DNA of 64,000 bases from Chitinophagaceae bacterium (GTDB lineage: Bacteria > Bacteroidota > Bacteroidia > Chitinophagales > Chitinophagaceae): contig JAMLHL010000012.1 of NCBI GenBank assembly GCA_023957125.1, positions 1 to 64,000 on the forward strand, given 5' to 3'. The notes beneath the pieces are model-generated. The model saw only the letters and a list, made by a program, of their open reading frames with translations, had not been told where the DNA came from and did no database searches. The translations under genes and the position numbers were made by a program. Position 1 is the stretch's first letter. Each line of letters opens with the position of its first letter. This document shows positions 26,722-36,013 of this stretch, in pieces.

Positions 26722-27442
26722 AAATCATATTAACAGGGCGTTGTTTGAACGTATTGAGGCCTACCTGCTTCATACGATGGATGACGCTACCCGGCTTGCA
26801 TTTGAACAGGAGATGCTGACCGACGAGGCGTTACGCAATGAAGTGCATTTGCAAAGTCGTTTGCTGGCATCAGCGGAAGTTTTTTCTCACACCGGTGAAA
26901 AGCAGGAAGGAACCGGTCTTTCCCGCATCGTTTCAATAAAAAAATGGATGCGCTTTTCGTCGTATGCCGCGGCGGCAGTGGCTGTGATACTGACAATGTG
27001 GTGGTTTCAGCGTAATTCTTATACCACGGACAAAATAGTTGCCCGTTATTTTACCCCCGATACCGGTTTGCCGGTGGTAATGAGCGGTGAAAATGAAAAC
27101 TACCACTTTTATGACGGGATGGTGAGTTATAAAGAGGAGGATTATGAAAAGGCAATTGCAATATGGATGCCGCTTTATCAAAACAATCCCGGTAATGATA
27201 CGCTGCAGTACTATTTAGGCGTTGCCTATCTGAATGGTAATCACAACCAGGCGGCTGTTGATTTTTTAACCCCCGTTGCGGAAAACGAAAGCAGCCGGTG
27301 GCAGCAAAAGTCGTTGTGGTACCTGGCATTGGCTCATCTGAAAAACGGGAATAAGAAAGAAGCGCTGTCGCTGCTTCGGAAACTTAAAGATCATGAACAA
27401 GCGGCGAGGCTGGAAAAAGATATTGAAAAATTATCTCCCTAA
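26708..27442 (+). CDS. Putative membrane anti-sigma factor with periplasmic TPR repeats
   Basis: 244 residues. The cytoplasmic N-terminus (about 1-75) is acidic and helical (FERIEAYLLHTMDDATRLAFEQEM), like the sigma-binding parts of Bacteroidota anti-sigma factors. One membrane span follows (FSSYAAAAVAVILTMWWF, about 80-98). After it, three TPR-like repeats occupy about 140-240 (FYDGMVSYKEEDYEKAIAIW, YYLGVAYLNGNHNQAAVDFL, WYLALAHLKNGNKKEALSLL). The overlap with the sigma gene and the next gene ten bases on make a three-gene operon. The periplasmic TPR could bind the TPR-CHAT protein and so couple its state to sigma release; that is inference. Confidence 0.7.
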   Translation: MEPYKNHINRALFERIEAYLLHTMDDATRLAFEQEMLTDEALRNEVHLQSRLLASAEVFSHTGEKQEGTGLSRIVSIKKWMRFSSYAAAAVAVILTMWWFQRNSYTTDKIVARYFTPDTGLPVVMSGENENYHFYDGMVSYKEEDYEKAIAIWMPLYQNNPGNDTLQYYLGVAYLNGNHNQAAVDFLTPVAENESSRWQQKSLWYLALAHLKNGNKKEALSLLRKLKDHEQAARLEKDIEKLSP

Positions 27443-27451
27443 ACTATATTG

Positions 27452-30400
27452 ATGCGGTGGTTGTTTTTTATCTGTGTACTGGTAGCCTGTAAGAGCGGTT
27501 TTACCCAGCAAAGCAGCTATTCCAGGGCGGTGGACGCCTACCGGAACCTGGAATATGACAGCGCGTTCCTGTATATTGACGAAGCCATTCGTTTTTTTGA
27601 GCAACAGCGCGATAAAGACAGCCTTATATTTTCACGTGTACAGAAAGCGGATATGATATGGCAACAGGAGGGTATAGCTCCCGCCCTGGCTATGCTGGAT
27701 AAAATAGTTAAAGACGCCCGGCGGTTGCCTGCATACAATGTGGCGAAAGTGGCGGCATTGAATAAGACGGGGCAGGTTCATGTGCATAATGCAGAAACCC
27801 GGATTGCCGAAAAATATTTCCGGGAGGCGCTGGATCAGGTGCCGCCCCACGCCGCTCCCAACGTGGTGTACGGGAACTTATACACCAATATCGCCTGGCT
27901 ATACCTGGAGTTGCAGGATTTCACACCTGCTTTGCATTATGCGGAAGAATCCAAACGCATGAATGAAAGTATGTTCGGCCGGGATGCGCGGCAGTTGATG
28001 GGCGTTTACCAAACACTTATGCTGATCGCGCACGACGCGGGCTGGTACACGCTGTCGGAGGAATATGGAAAAGAGTTGTATCGCCTTGCGGAGCTTCACC
28101 TTTCGCCCGACCATCCCAATATGGGGCTGATACACAACGATCTCGGCACCTTGTATGAAAGCATGCATCGCGTGGATGAGGCGATCTTTCACCTGCAAAA
28201 AATGGTGACTATCATTCAGAAAGATTATGCCAAAACAAAGAACCCACAGTTGTTGGCCATTGCGTACAATAACCTGGGAAACCTCTATAGCTCAATGGGA
28301 GAGATACAATTGGCAGGCGAATATTTTGAAAAGGCATTGCACCTGCATGAGATCAATTACGGCGCGTCTGGCGCCGGTTTTGTACGGCCGCTGGTACATC
28401 TCGCCAATGCCAGGAAAGAATTAGGTAGTTTTGACGAGGCAGAAGCCCTGTATGAAAGAGCTTACCGGTTACAAAAAAAAGTGGCAGCAGACGACCGGCT
28501 GAATATGGCTTATGTGGAAACCCAGTACGGTGATCTTTTTTATGCCAAACAACAATATGCGGAAGCCGAATCTTTTTATAAAAAAGCGCTGGCGAATGAT
28601 CAAAAAGCAGGCATTTATTTTACAACGATCGTAGAGGAAACACGTAATACGCTGGCTGAAACCTATGCCCGTACCGGTCGTACCCACCAGGCTTTAATAT
28701 TGTTGCACGAAGTGCTGCGCCGGTTTAAGAAAAAATATCCGGCCGGCAATATTGTAATTGCGGGGCAATATGATAAGATCAGCCAGACGCATTTGCTGAA
28801 CAACCAGCCCGAACGGGCTTTGCTGTATTCAGACAGCACATTTACCGAGCTGCTGCAACTTCCTCAACTCCCCGACAGCCATTGGGTACAGCAACTGCCC
28901 TATGATCATCACATCATCCGGTATTTACAACATCGCTCGGCTATTGAATCGGCATTGTATAAAAAAACAGGGATGGAAGAGCCGTTGCAGCAGGTAATAT
29001 CCATAGCCGATCAGTATGGAACCTATCTTACCAAAAGTTTACCGGCGTTGCGAACACAGTCTGCCCTGATGCAGTTGGCAGCGCAGCACAAAGCCGTTTA
29101 CAACAACGCCATTGAATCCTGCTGGGAATTGCATCAAATAAGTAATGAACGCCGTTACCTGGAAAAAGCCTTTGAATTTTCGGAACGGAGCCGCGGACTT
29201 TTATTACGCCTGTCTGCCAATAATATTCTTATTGATGCCAACCGCACGGCGCAAAACGAGGTAGAAGAGAAAGATCTGTTCTGGCGCAGGCGCATCGGTT
29301 CCTTAAATGCCCAATATATGGACACCGATCGGAGCAGCGACTCCCTGTTATATCTGCTCACAACTTCCATAGAGGCTTACTCCCGTTTCCAGGATAGCCT
29401 GCTCCGCCTGGGCAACAAAGTGCTTCAACAGAAATATGATCTCAGCCCTGCTACCATTGCAAAATTACAGAACCGCCTGCGTAGAGAAAATCAAAACCTG
29501 GTTCAATACGCCGTTACCGGCAGTTGGGTTTTTGCTTTTGTGCTCAACGGCAGCGAGTTTGTGGTACAACGTATGTCCGCAGATGTATTGCAGGAGATAG
29601 AGGTGCTGGGAGATCTGTATAATATGCCGCCGGAAAAATTCAAATCCACCGCGTTTCGTTTGTATGGATCGCTGATACAACCGGTGCAGCGATACCTGGA
29701 TGCCGGGAAGTTGGTGGTGGTGCCCGACGACAAACTTTTTTACCTGAATTTTGAGATCCTGGTATCCGACCGGGAAGGGCGGGACTTCAGTCAGATGCAC
29801 TATCTTCTGGATCGGTATGAAATTTCCTATCAGCTAACGGCTACGGCTTTGGCAAACCGCCATACGGAACCTACCAACGATAAGAAAGCCATGTTGCTGA
29901 CCCCGGTGTTTACAGACGCGATGAAAAGAGCTTATAGGGAGTCCATCCGCGATTCCTCTCTTGCCGATCCGCAATATTTCAGCTTGTTGCGCCAACCCTT
30001 CGCTATTACGGCTGCAAAAAAAATAGGGAAATATATCAAACATGATCTTTTTGCCGAAGAAGCTGCCGTGGAAACTGTATTTAAACGAACTGCAGGCAGG
30101 TACGACCTGCTGCACCTGGGTACGCATGCGGAGGTGAATCATGCCGCGCCGCTGCAATCCCGTTTTTTCCTGGCTAAAGCACTACCGGGGGATTCGGCAG
30201 ATCACGATGACGGCTACCTGCATGCTTATGAAATTTATGCCATGCGGCTGCATTCTGACCTGGCAGTACTCACGGCCTGCGAAACGGGCATTGGTAATTG
30301 GAGCCGGGGCGAAGGTGTAATGTCGCTGGCGCATAGCTTTATGTACGCCGGGTGTCCTTCGGTGATCATGACTCTATGGAAGATAGATGAAAAATCGAGC

Positions 30401-30661
30401 GCCGATATTATTGCCGACTTTTATAAGAACCTGTCTGACGGAAAAAGCAGGAGTGAGGCGCTCCGTTTGGCCAAACTGCAACATATCAGGTCTTCGGATA
30501 AAAGCTTGTCTCATCCTTATTTCTGGGCGGGCATGACTTTGGTTGGCGACACCCAGCCGCTGTTTACCTCATATAGCCGGTGGTGGTACGCAGGCGGCCT
30601 GGTCTTGCCGGCAGTTGTGCTGATCTTCCTGTTCTTTCGTTTACGATCTGGTAAAAAATAG
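27452..30661 (+). CDS. TPR-CHAT protein, secreted and membrane anchored
   Basis: 1069 residues from ATG 27452 (a TTG precedes it). A signal peptide or lipoprotein-like signal (LFFICVLVACKSGFTQ) is followed by at least eight TPR repeats to about residue 400, a helical linker, and a C-terminal CHAT domain (caspase HetF-associated TPR, separase-like protease fold). The likely catalytic pair is His 892 in LLHLGTHAEV and Cys 943 in AVLTACETGIG. The end has a membrane span (WWYAGGLVLPAVVLIFLFF) and a basic tail. This places the CHAT domain outside the cytoplasm, on the periplasmic side. It is the effector-like gene of the sigma/anti-sigma operon. The substrate is unknown. Confidence 0.85.
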   Translation: MRWLFFICVLVACKSGFTQQSSYSRAVDAYRNLEYDSAFLYIDEAIRFFEQQRDKDSLIFSRVQKADMIWQQEGIAPALAMLDKIVKDARRLPAYNVAKVAALNKTGQVHVHNAETRIAEKYFREALDQVPPHAAPNVVYGNLYTNIAWLYLELQDFTPALHYAEESKRMNESMFGRDARQLMGVYQTLMLIAHDAGWYTLSEEYGKELYRLAELHLSPDHPNMGLIHNDLGTLYESMHRVDEAIFHLQKMVTIIQKDYAKTKNPQLLAIAYNNLGNLYSSMGEIQLAGEYFEKALHLHEINYGASGAGFVRPLVHLANARKELGSFDEAEALYERAYRLQKKVAADDRLNMAYVETQYGDLFYAKQQYAEAESFYKKALANDQKAGIYFTTIVEETRNTLAETYARTGRTHQALILLHEVLRRFKKKYPAGNIVIAGQYDKISQTHLLNNQPERALLYSDSTFTELLQLPQLPDSHWVQQLPYDHHIIRYLQHRSAIESALYKKTGMEEPLQQVISIADQYGTYLTKSLPALRTQSALMQLAAQHKAVYNNAIESCWELHQISNERRYLEKAFEFSERSRGLLLRLSANNILIDANRTAQNEVEEKDLFWRRRIGSLNAQYMDTDRSSDSLLYLLTTSIEAYSRFQDSLLRLGNKVLQQKYDLSPATIAKLQNRLRRENQNLVQYAVTGSWVFAFVLNGSEFVVQRMSADVLQEIEVLGDLYNMPPEKFKSTAFRLYGSLIQPVQRYLDAGKLVVVPDDKLFYLNFEILVSDREGRDFSQMHYLLDRYEISYQLTATALANRHTEPTNDKKAMLLTPVFTDAMKRAYRESIRDSSLADPQYFSLLRQPFAITAAKKIGKYIKHDLFAEEAAVETVFKRTAGRYDLLHLGTHAEVNHAAPLQSRFFLAKALPGDSADHDDGYLHAYEIYAMRLHSDLAVLTACETGIGNWSRGEGVMSLAHSFMYAGCPSVIMTLWKIDEKSSADIIADFYKNLSDGKSRSEALRLAKLQHIRSSDKSLSHPYFWAGMTLVGDTQPLFTSYSRWWYAGGLVLPAVVLIFLFFRLRSGKK

Positions 30662-30689
30662 AACTATAACAAACTTTCTTTATAAAACA

Positions 30690-30775
30690 GCACAAGGAAT
30701 ACACGGATGATACTGATGAGCGCTGAATACATCCCGTGAATATCCGTCATATCCGTGTTATCCGCATTCCATATC
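30690..30775. repeat. Degenerate 'ATCCGTGTTATCCG' inverted repeat
   Basis: The gap after the CHAT gene contains ACACGGATGATACTGATGAG and, 30 bases on, a divergent reverse complement, GTCATATCCGTGTTATCCGC. It is the same class of scattered Bacteroidota intergenic repeat as at 7.68 kb (CGCAGATCAACACACAAGGG). No gene is present. Confidence 0.4.
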
Positions 30776-30852
30776 TATGAGTTGTTTTTTTGCTACGGCT
30801 GGGAGCCACCGCCTGCGAAAATATGGAGCGCATAACCTTCCCCGTTTATCCT

Positions 30853-30860
30853 TATTTTTG
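30853..30860 (+). promoter_or_regulatory. Candidate -7 element of the sugar isomerase gene
   Basis: TATTTTTG matches TAnnTTTG and lies 42 bases before the ATG at 30903. A clear -33 element is not visible. A short repeat of AAATCT/CTCAAAT units lies between it and the gene. Confidence 0.35.
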
Positions 30861-30868
30861 ATCCTGAA

Positions 30869-30898
30869 TTTCAAATCTTAAATCTCAAATCTCAAATT
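30869..30898. repeat. Dispersed short repeat (copy 1)
   Basis: TTTCAAATCTTAAATCTCAA plus a further CTCAAATT. A nearly identical copy lies at 33116-33140. Both sit in intergenic DNA immediately next to genes on either side of the isomerase/sialidase pair, so they bracket a 2.2-kb segment. Confidence 0.6.
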
Positions 30899-30902
30899 GT
30901 TT

Positions 30903-31784
30903 ATGCCCCGTTTAGCTGCATTTCCCAAAGCTTTTATGAATGCCCTTTGTAAGGATGGTACGATGACTGTGTCCGAATGGATAGCATTAGCTGTTCAACT
31001 TGATATTGACGGGCTGGAATGGTATGCCGGTTTTCTCGAAATGGCCGATAAAAACAAATGGCCCGAATTCAGGAAACAGGTGGAAGGTCATGGCAAAGTC
31101 ATCCCCATGATGTGCTGTTCGCCCGACTTTACCCATCCCGACGCTGCTTTCAGGGCAAAGGAAATTGCTAAGCAAAAAGAATGGATTGACATGACCCATA
31201 TACTGGGCGGTTCCTATTGCCGGGTGCTATCCGGGCAGCGCCGTCCCGAACTCTCTATGGAGGAAGGAGTAAAGCTGGCGGCGGATAGTATTTATGCCTG
31301 TTTGCCCTATGCGCAGGAGAGGGGAATTACATTGATCCTGGAAAACCATTATAAAGATGATTTCTGGGAATACCCTGAGTTTGCTCAGAAAATGGATGTT
31401 TTCTGCAAACTGGTGGACAGTATCCATCATCCCAACTTTGGCGTGAACTACGACCCAAGCAATACCTACCTGGCGGGAGAAGACCCTCTCGATTTGTTGT
31501 ATAAAGTGTCCGATCGGGTGGTTACCATGCATGCCAGCGACCGTTATCTTAAAGAAGGTACGATTGAAGACCTGCGAAAAGAAGAAGGCGGCGCCCTGGG
31601 CTATGCTAAAAGATTGAGTCACGGAGAAATAGGAAAAGGGCTGAACGATTATGATGCTATTTTTACCGAACTGAAAAGAGTGGGTTTCGACAGTTGGATC
31701 AGTATTGAAGATGGAGTGGATGGCATGGATCAGTTGGAGAGAAGCGTGGCGTTTTTGAAAAAGAAAATTGCACAATATTGGTAA
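30903..31784 (+). CDS. Sugar phosphate isomerase/epimerase family protein (AP endonuclease 2 superfamily barrel)
   Basis: 293 residues from ATG 30903 (MPRLAAFPKAFMNALCKDG). The xylose-isomerase-like TIM barrel shows metal ligands in ITLILENHYKDDFWEYP (Glu), NFGVNYDPSNTYL (Asp), VVTMHASDRY (His) and WISIEDGVDG (Glu). Such enzymes isomerise or epimerise sugars or keto-sugars. There is no signal peptide. The next gene is a secreted sialidase-like protein 150 bases on, so the two may work on the same glycan, with hydrolysis outside and isomerisation inside. Confidence 0.85.
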   Translation: MPRLAAFPKAFMNALCKDGTMTVSEWIALAVQLDIDGLEWYAGFLEMADKNKWPEFRKQVEGHGKVIPMMCCSPDFTHPDAAFRAKEIAKQKEWIDMTHILGGSYCRVLSGQRRPELSMEEGVKLAADSIYACLPYAQERGITLILENHYKDDFWEYPEFAQKMDVFCKLVDSIHHPNFGVNYDPSNTYLAGEDPLDLLYKVSDRVVTMHASDRYLKEGTIEDLRKEEGGALGYAKRLSHGEIGKGLNDYDAIFTELKRVGFDSWISIEDGVDGMDQLERSVAFLKKKIAQYW

Positions 31785-31932
31785 AGTGCCGGGCGCAAAC
31801 CGGTCGGTACCCAATGCGGAGAAGGTCCGACCGGTTTGCCTGAGAAAAGTTTATAGTTTGCGATCGGCATCCGGGTAACGGGGGACCAGTTCGCAAACGC
31901 GGTAACAGTATAGCGTATCACTTAATTGAATA

Positions 31933-33108
31933 ATGATGAAAAATAGAAGTATCATATTTCTGATCAGCGTTTTTGTGGTTTGCTGTGGCGCAGTCTACGG
32001 TCAGGCTGTTCCCGGCGTTATAGTAAATTATGCACCGGCTCACTCCATGAAATACATCGGATCGCCCAGCCTGGCAGTGTTGCCAAATGGCGATTATGTT
32101 GCATCCAATGATTATTTCGGACCTCAAAGTGCGGAATGGCAGCAGGCAATAACCCGCGTATTTACATCAAGCGACAAAGGCAAAACCTGGAGATTCCTGT
32201 CGGAAATAAACGGCGCTTTCTGGAGTTCTCTTTTTGTACACAACGGGGCGTTGTATCTTTTAGGTCCCGATCGTCATCACGGTACCGTATTGATCAGGAA
32301 ATCTGTTGACGGGGGCGAAACCTGGACGCAACCTACCAATAAAGAAAACGGGGTATTGCTCACCGGTGAATTCCATTGTGCACCCATGCCTGTGATCGTA
32401 TATCAGGGTCGGCTGTGGAGACCGATGGAAGCGGCGCATGGTCCTATTTTGAAATGGGGGAAACGTTATGGCGCCATGGTGATGTCGGCTCCGGTGGATG
32501 CGGATTTGTTAGATGCCCGTTCCTGGAGTACGAGCAGCATTATGTACTACGACAGCACCTATCTCAACGGCAATTTTGGCGGTTGGTTAGAGGGTAATTT
32601 TGTAGTGGATAAAAACGGGCAAATGTGGGATATGCTCAGGGTGGATGACAGGAGCAGCCTCTCGGAAAAAGCGGCAATGGTGGCTCTGTCGCCGGATGGA
32701 CGACAGGCTTCCTTCAATCCCGAAACCGGGTTCATTCCCTTTGACGGCGGCAGCAAAAAGTTTGTGATCCGGTACGACAGCGTCTCTCAGTATTATTATA
32801 CTTTGACAAATTCCATTCCTGAAAAATACCGGAAACAATACCCCGACCTCAACCCTGCTTCTTTCCGAAATGTGTTGATGTTTCGCAGATCCAAAGATCT
32901 GTTGCACTGGCAGGACGTTAGGGTGATCCTGGAGCATCCGGATGTATTAAAGCACGGATTTCAATATGTGGATTGGTTGTTTGAAGGAGAGGATATTATC
33001 TTTTTATCCCGGACGGCCTTCTTCGATGGGAAGGAGGATGCGCACAATAACCATGACGCTAATTTTCTGACCTTTCACCGGATAAAAGATTTCAGGAAAT
33101 TGAAATAG
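31933..33108 (+). CDS. Secreted sialidase-like (BNR/Asp-box) protein
   Basis: 391 residues; start at 31933 or the next codon, both ATG. A signal peptide ends near VYGQ. Two Asp-box motifs, SSDKGKTW and SVDGGETW, are characteristic of six-bladed propeller sialidases and similar enzymes. The propeller core runs roughly from SPSLAVLPNGDYVASND to the C-terminus (FLSRTAFFDGKEDAHN). The Arg triad of true sialidases cannot be assigned with certainty, so it may cleave another sugar or be a binding protein. Expected location is the periplasm. Confidence 0.7.
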   Translation: MMKNRSIIFLISVFVVCCGAVYGQAVPGVIVNYAPAHSMKYIGSPSLAVLPNGDYVASNDYFGPQSAEWQQAITRVFTSSDKGKTWRFLSEINGAFWSSLFVHNGALYLLGPDRHHGTVLIRKSVDGGETWTQPTNKENGVLLTGEFHCAPMPVIVYQGRLWRPMEAAHGPILKWGKRYGAMVMSAPVDADLLDARSWSTSSIMYYDSTYLNGNFGGWLEGNFVVDKNGQMWDMLRVDDRSSLSEKAAMVALSPDGRQASFNPETGFIPFDGGSKKFVIRYDSVSQYYYTLTNSIPEKYRKQYPDLNPASFRNVLMFRRSKDLLHWQDVRVILEHPDVLKHGFQYVDWLFEGEDIIFLSRTAFFDGKEDAHNNHDANFLTFHRIKDFRKLK

Positions 33109-33115
33109 GATCCCA

Positions 33116-33140
33116 ATTTCAAATCTTAAATCTCAAATTG
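33116..33140. repeat. Dispersed short repeat (copy 2)
   Basis: Near-identical to the copy at 30869-30898 (TTTCAAATCTTAAATCTCAA). It lies in the 35-base gap between the convergent sialidase-like and mevalonate kinase genes. Confidence 0.6.
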
Positions 33141-33143
33141 CAT

Positions 33144-34082
33144 TTAATACCGGTAAATAACCTGCAGATCATATCCGTGCAATGCTTCCCTGGTTTTTTG
33201 CCAGTCCCGGGTAAAACCCAGCATAAACCCGCCGGCACCGGCGCCACAGAGTTTCAAAAAATAATCTCCGTGTTCCAGCCCGTTTTTTACTGCCGGCGTT
33301 AAAGCCCCTGGAATAAATTCACGCATTTCCTGCAGTTGAAACGAACTGATATTATGTAATTCGCGGTAGAAGGATGCAGACTCATGATCCAGGAAATATT
33401 GTATGGCATCCGTATTGTATTGCGCCAGTTCCTCTTTCAACTTTCGCTGAAAGTGTTTGTTTTCCTGCAGACGGTTAAACCTTTTCATCGGCGCCGAGGT
33501 ATGCCTGGAGATATGGGTGTTCAATAAGAAAATAAAATTCCCGCCCTCGCTGTTTTGTGGAGGAAGCGTGGTGGTTACAATATCTTTGACTCCCCGGTAT
33601 AATAAAGGCTCATTCAAAATAATGCTCAACGGATCCAACCCGGAGCTGACCCCGTGAAAATACGATTCCAGTTTCCCCAGACTGTTTTTCAACTGTTCCA
33701 TCTTTTGAAAGGTCATCACCTTCAGATCGTCCTTGAGGCTTTTCGCTTTTTTCAGGTATCGCAGGAAAATGGCTACCACTAATGCACCCGAGCTTCCCAG
33801 TCCGTAACCTTGTGGAATAGTGCTCTGAAAAAACAACCCGTTTTCCAGTTCCCTGTCGAAACGCATTACCTCCAGTACAAAATTTTCGTCGACATGACTG
33901 GCTATAAACCCGGAAAATTTTTTCAGGTATTCATTAGACCGGATGGCGTCCTTTTTATTAACAGCCTGCTCATAAAAACTCAACTGGCCGGAATACAGGT
34001 CGCAGGGGATTACCAAAGCCATACTGTTTTGCAGGATGGTATATTCTCCGAACAACAGGATTTTTGAATTAAAACTATCCAT
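33144..34082 (-). CDS. Mevalonate kinase (GHMP kinase)
   Basis: 312 residues. The N-terminus SKILLFGEYTILQNSMALVIP, the phosphate-binding loop PQGYGLGSSGALVVA and the C-terminal KLCGAGAGGFMLGF are the three GHMP motifs. The Bacteroidota mevalonate kinase form is shorter than the eukaryotic one, matching this length. It phosphorylates mevalonate with ATP. It is the last gene of the mevalonate operon, starting 3 bases after the decarboxylase stop. A phosphomevalonate kinase activity cannot be excluded from sequence alone. Confidence 0.85.
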   Translation of the reverse strand: MDSFNSKILLFGEYTILQNSMALVIPCDLYSGQLSFYEQAVNKKDAIRSNEYLKKFSGFIASHVDENFVLEVMRFDRELENGLFFQSTIPQGYGLGSSGALVVAIFLRYLKKAKSLKDDLKVMTFQKMEQLKNSLGKLESYFHGVSSGLDPLSIILNEPLLYRGVKDIVTTTLPPQNSEGGNFIFLLNTHISRHTSAPMKRFNRLQENKHFQRKLKEELAQYNTDAIQYFLDHESASFYRELHNISSFQLQEMREFIPGALTPAVKNGLEHGDYFLKLCGAGAGGFMLGFTRDWQKTREALHGYDLQVIYRY

Positions 34083-34085
34083 TTG

Positions 34086-35099
34086 TCAGCTTTCCATTTT
34101 TTGAGGTCCTTTTCCAATACGGTCGTAAATGATCCCTTTCAACCCGGGCGCTAATTCAGTTTTTAAAAATGTATTTACCTTTTCTTCATCGCCGCCGGAA
34201 TACAGTACATGCACATTGGGTCCGGCATCGAGTGTAAAACACACGGGAATACCGGATTCTTTTCTGAATTGCATGATGGCTTCAATGGAGTGTATGGTGC
34301 CCGGCTTTATCAACAGGTAATAAACCTCCGAGGTCATCATCATCGCGTGCAAAGCTAAAGCCTCTCGTTCAATTATGCTTACGAATTGTATAAAATCTCC
34401 CGTTTTTAGCACGTTTAACATGTTTAAACAGTGATTATCAGCTTGTTGAAAGCGTCTCCGGGCATACCAGTGATCCTTCATCAGTTGGTGCCCGGCGCTG
34501 CTGGAAACTTTTTTGGGTTCGTCATCTACCACCAAGATGGCATCCCGCATATCTAAAAAACTTTCATGCACCTCTTCCACCGCAATGGCATAGTCGTTGG
34601 ATGAGGCAGTCACACCATCCAATTGCCCCCATAAAGCATAATCGGGATATATAGACCGGCAGGCGCTGCCGCTGGCGAGCCGCGATAAATAGCTGGCCCG
34701 CTGCATAAAATTGTCTTCCTCATAACCTGAAGCCGAAAGCAGGGCTAAAACCAGGGCGCCAAAAGCCGAGGCGGAAGAAGCAATGCCGGTGGAATGGGGA
34801 AAAGAGTTTTGGGAGTGGATCTGAACAGCGTATTGTTTTAACACCGGGAAACAGGCGATATGCCTTTCCAGGTATTGCAGGATTCTTTGCTCAAAACCGG
34901 CATTCCTGCCGCCCTCGAAATAATACGTCAATTCTATCCCGGTTTTCTTTTTGGACTCCCGCCTCAGCCGCATTTCTGTAAAAGCATTCTGCAGGGTCAT
35001 GCTCAGGGAAGCATTGCAGGGAACCTGGTTTTCTTTCTTTCCCCAATATTTTACCAGGGCTATATTGGAAGGACAGCGCCACACGATGGATTCACTCAT
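34086..35099 (-). CDS. mvaD: Diphosphomevalonate decarboxylase
   Basis: 337 residues. It makes isopentenyl diphosphate from mevalonate 5-diphosphate with ATP. Diagnostic motifs are RCPSNIALVKYWGK, the phosphate-binding HSTGIASSASAFGALVLALL, ASGSACRSIYPDYALWGQL and the catalytic-Asp-containing FTLDAGPNVHVLY. It overlaps the upstream GHMP kinase by four bases and is followed 3 bases later by mevalonate kinase. Length and motifs are complete. Confidence 0.95.
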   Translation of the reverse strand: MSESIVWRCPSNIALVKYWGKKENQVPCNASLSMTLQNAFTEMRLRRESKKKTGIELTYYFEGGRNAGFEQRILQYLERHIACFPVLKQYAVQIHSQNSFPHSTGIASSASAFGALVLALLSASGYEEDNFMQRASYLSRLASGSACRSIYPDYALWGQLDGVTASSNDYAIAVEEVHESFLDMRDAILVVDDEPKKVSSSAGHQLMKDHWYARRRFQQADNHCLNMLNVLKTGDFIQFVSIIEREALALHAMMMTSEVYYLLIKPGTIHSIEAIMQFRKESGIPVCFTLDAGPNVHVLYSGGDEEKVNTFLKTELAPGLKGIIYDRIGKGPQKMES

Positions 35100-36013
35100 G
35101 ATTTGATCAATTGCCGGTAGTTAAATACGGGATGCATTCCCTTTTTATGAAAATACGCTCTTGCCTGCGTTTCGTCTCTATAGGTAGCCATCACAAAATC
35201 GCCTCCCCAGGCGCCTGATGATTTGACGGCGAAGGGATAATCCGCGAATCGCTTTTTTTTAACGGTCGCTTTTTGCAGGATCTTCCCCAACAGGCTTTCG
35301 CTTTGTAATATCAGGCGTTCGAATGATTCTATATCGGTACAACGCAAAACCTCCTCCACGATTGCACTCATGATACCGGTTTGTTCGGAGGAAGTTTCAA
35401 GGGCGCCGAAGGTATTTACCTCGCGGAGACTGTTCTGTTTCTCCCCGGTATATATAAATAATAATCGGGAGCTTATCTTTTCGTGCAATGAAAAAGGCGT
35501 TATGATTCTCCGGCGATTATCGTTCGTGTCCTGAACCTGGTAAACAAAAGTGCCCGGAGCGGTTGCCGCGGCGATGTCGAAGCCCGAACCGGAAAAGCGC
35601 TGTGCCTGCAGCAGGTAGGGGTCGGCGCCCGACCACTGGCTTAACAAAGAGATGAGGGTGGAACTGGTACCCAAACCGTAATTCCTGTCAAAATCAATAT
35701 CAAACCTGAAGTGTAGCCCCTTAATTTTAAAAGAAGGCTTTTCCTGCCGGATCCGTCGCAGGAGTTGTTGTACAACCAGGGCTTTTTCCTTATCCGAACT
35801 TTGCAGGATCTCTAATTCGGGGGAAAGTTCAATCCGTAACCAGCATTTTTCCTTTTCATAGGCTTCCCACAAAATATTTGCAGAGGCGTGAGGCGTTATG
35901 TTGAGCGACTGGCCAAAGCGAAGCGGCATGACTATGGATTTGGCGCCGCGGAGCACCAGGTATTCCCCAAACAATAATAATTTTCCCGAAGCAAAAAAGC
36001 TGAGCTGGTTCAT
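35096..36013 (-). CDS. GYDIA-family GHMP kinase, probable phosphomevalonate kinase
   Basis: 305 residues from ATG 36013 (MNQLSFFASGKLLLFGEYLVL), which overlaps the reductase stop by four bases; a longer frame starting inside the reductase adds ten residues and is less likely. GHMP motifs are present: SGKLLLFGEY, the Gly/Ser loop NYGLGTSSTLISLL, and the subfamily hallmark SGSGFDIAAATA (the GYDIA-like box). The third motif is weak (KSSGAWGGDFVMATY). All other lower mevalonate steps are covered by neighbours, so by elimination this should be the phosphomevalonate kinase. That is inference, since the family is not characterised to my knowledge. Confidence 0.8.
   Translation of the reverse strand: MNQLSFFASGKLLLFGEYLVLRGAKSIVMPLRFGQSLNITPHASANILWEAYEKEKCWLRIELSPELEILQSSDKEKALVVQQLLRRIRQEKPSFKIKGLHFRFDIDFDRNYGLGTSSTLISLLSQWSGADPYLLQAQRFSGSGFDIAAATAPGTFVYQVQDTNDNRRRIITPFSLHEKISSRLLFIYTGEKQNSLREVNTFGALETSSEQTGIMSAIVEEVLRCTDIESFERLILQSESLLGKILQKATVKKKRFADYPFAVKSSGAWGGDFVMATYRDETQARAYFHKKGMHPVFNYRQLIKS

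Noticed and set aside
27452..30661. Interpretation as an anti-phage gene because of the CHAT domain
   Set aside because: No nuclease, nucleotide cyclase, gasdermin or other defence partner is near. The sigma/anti-sigma context fits envelope regulation better.
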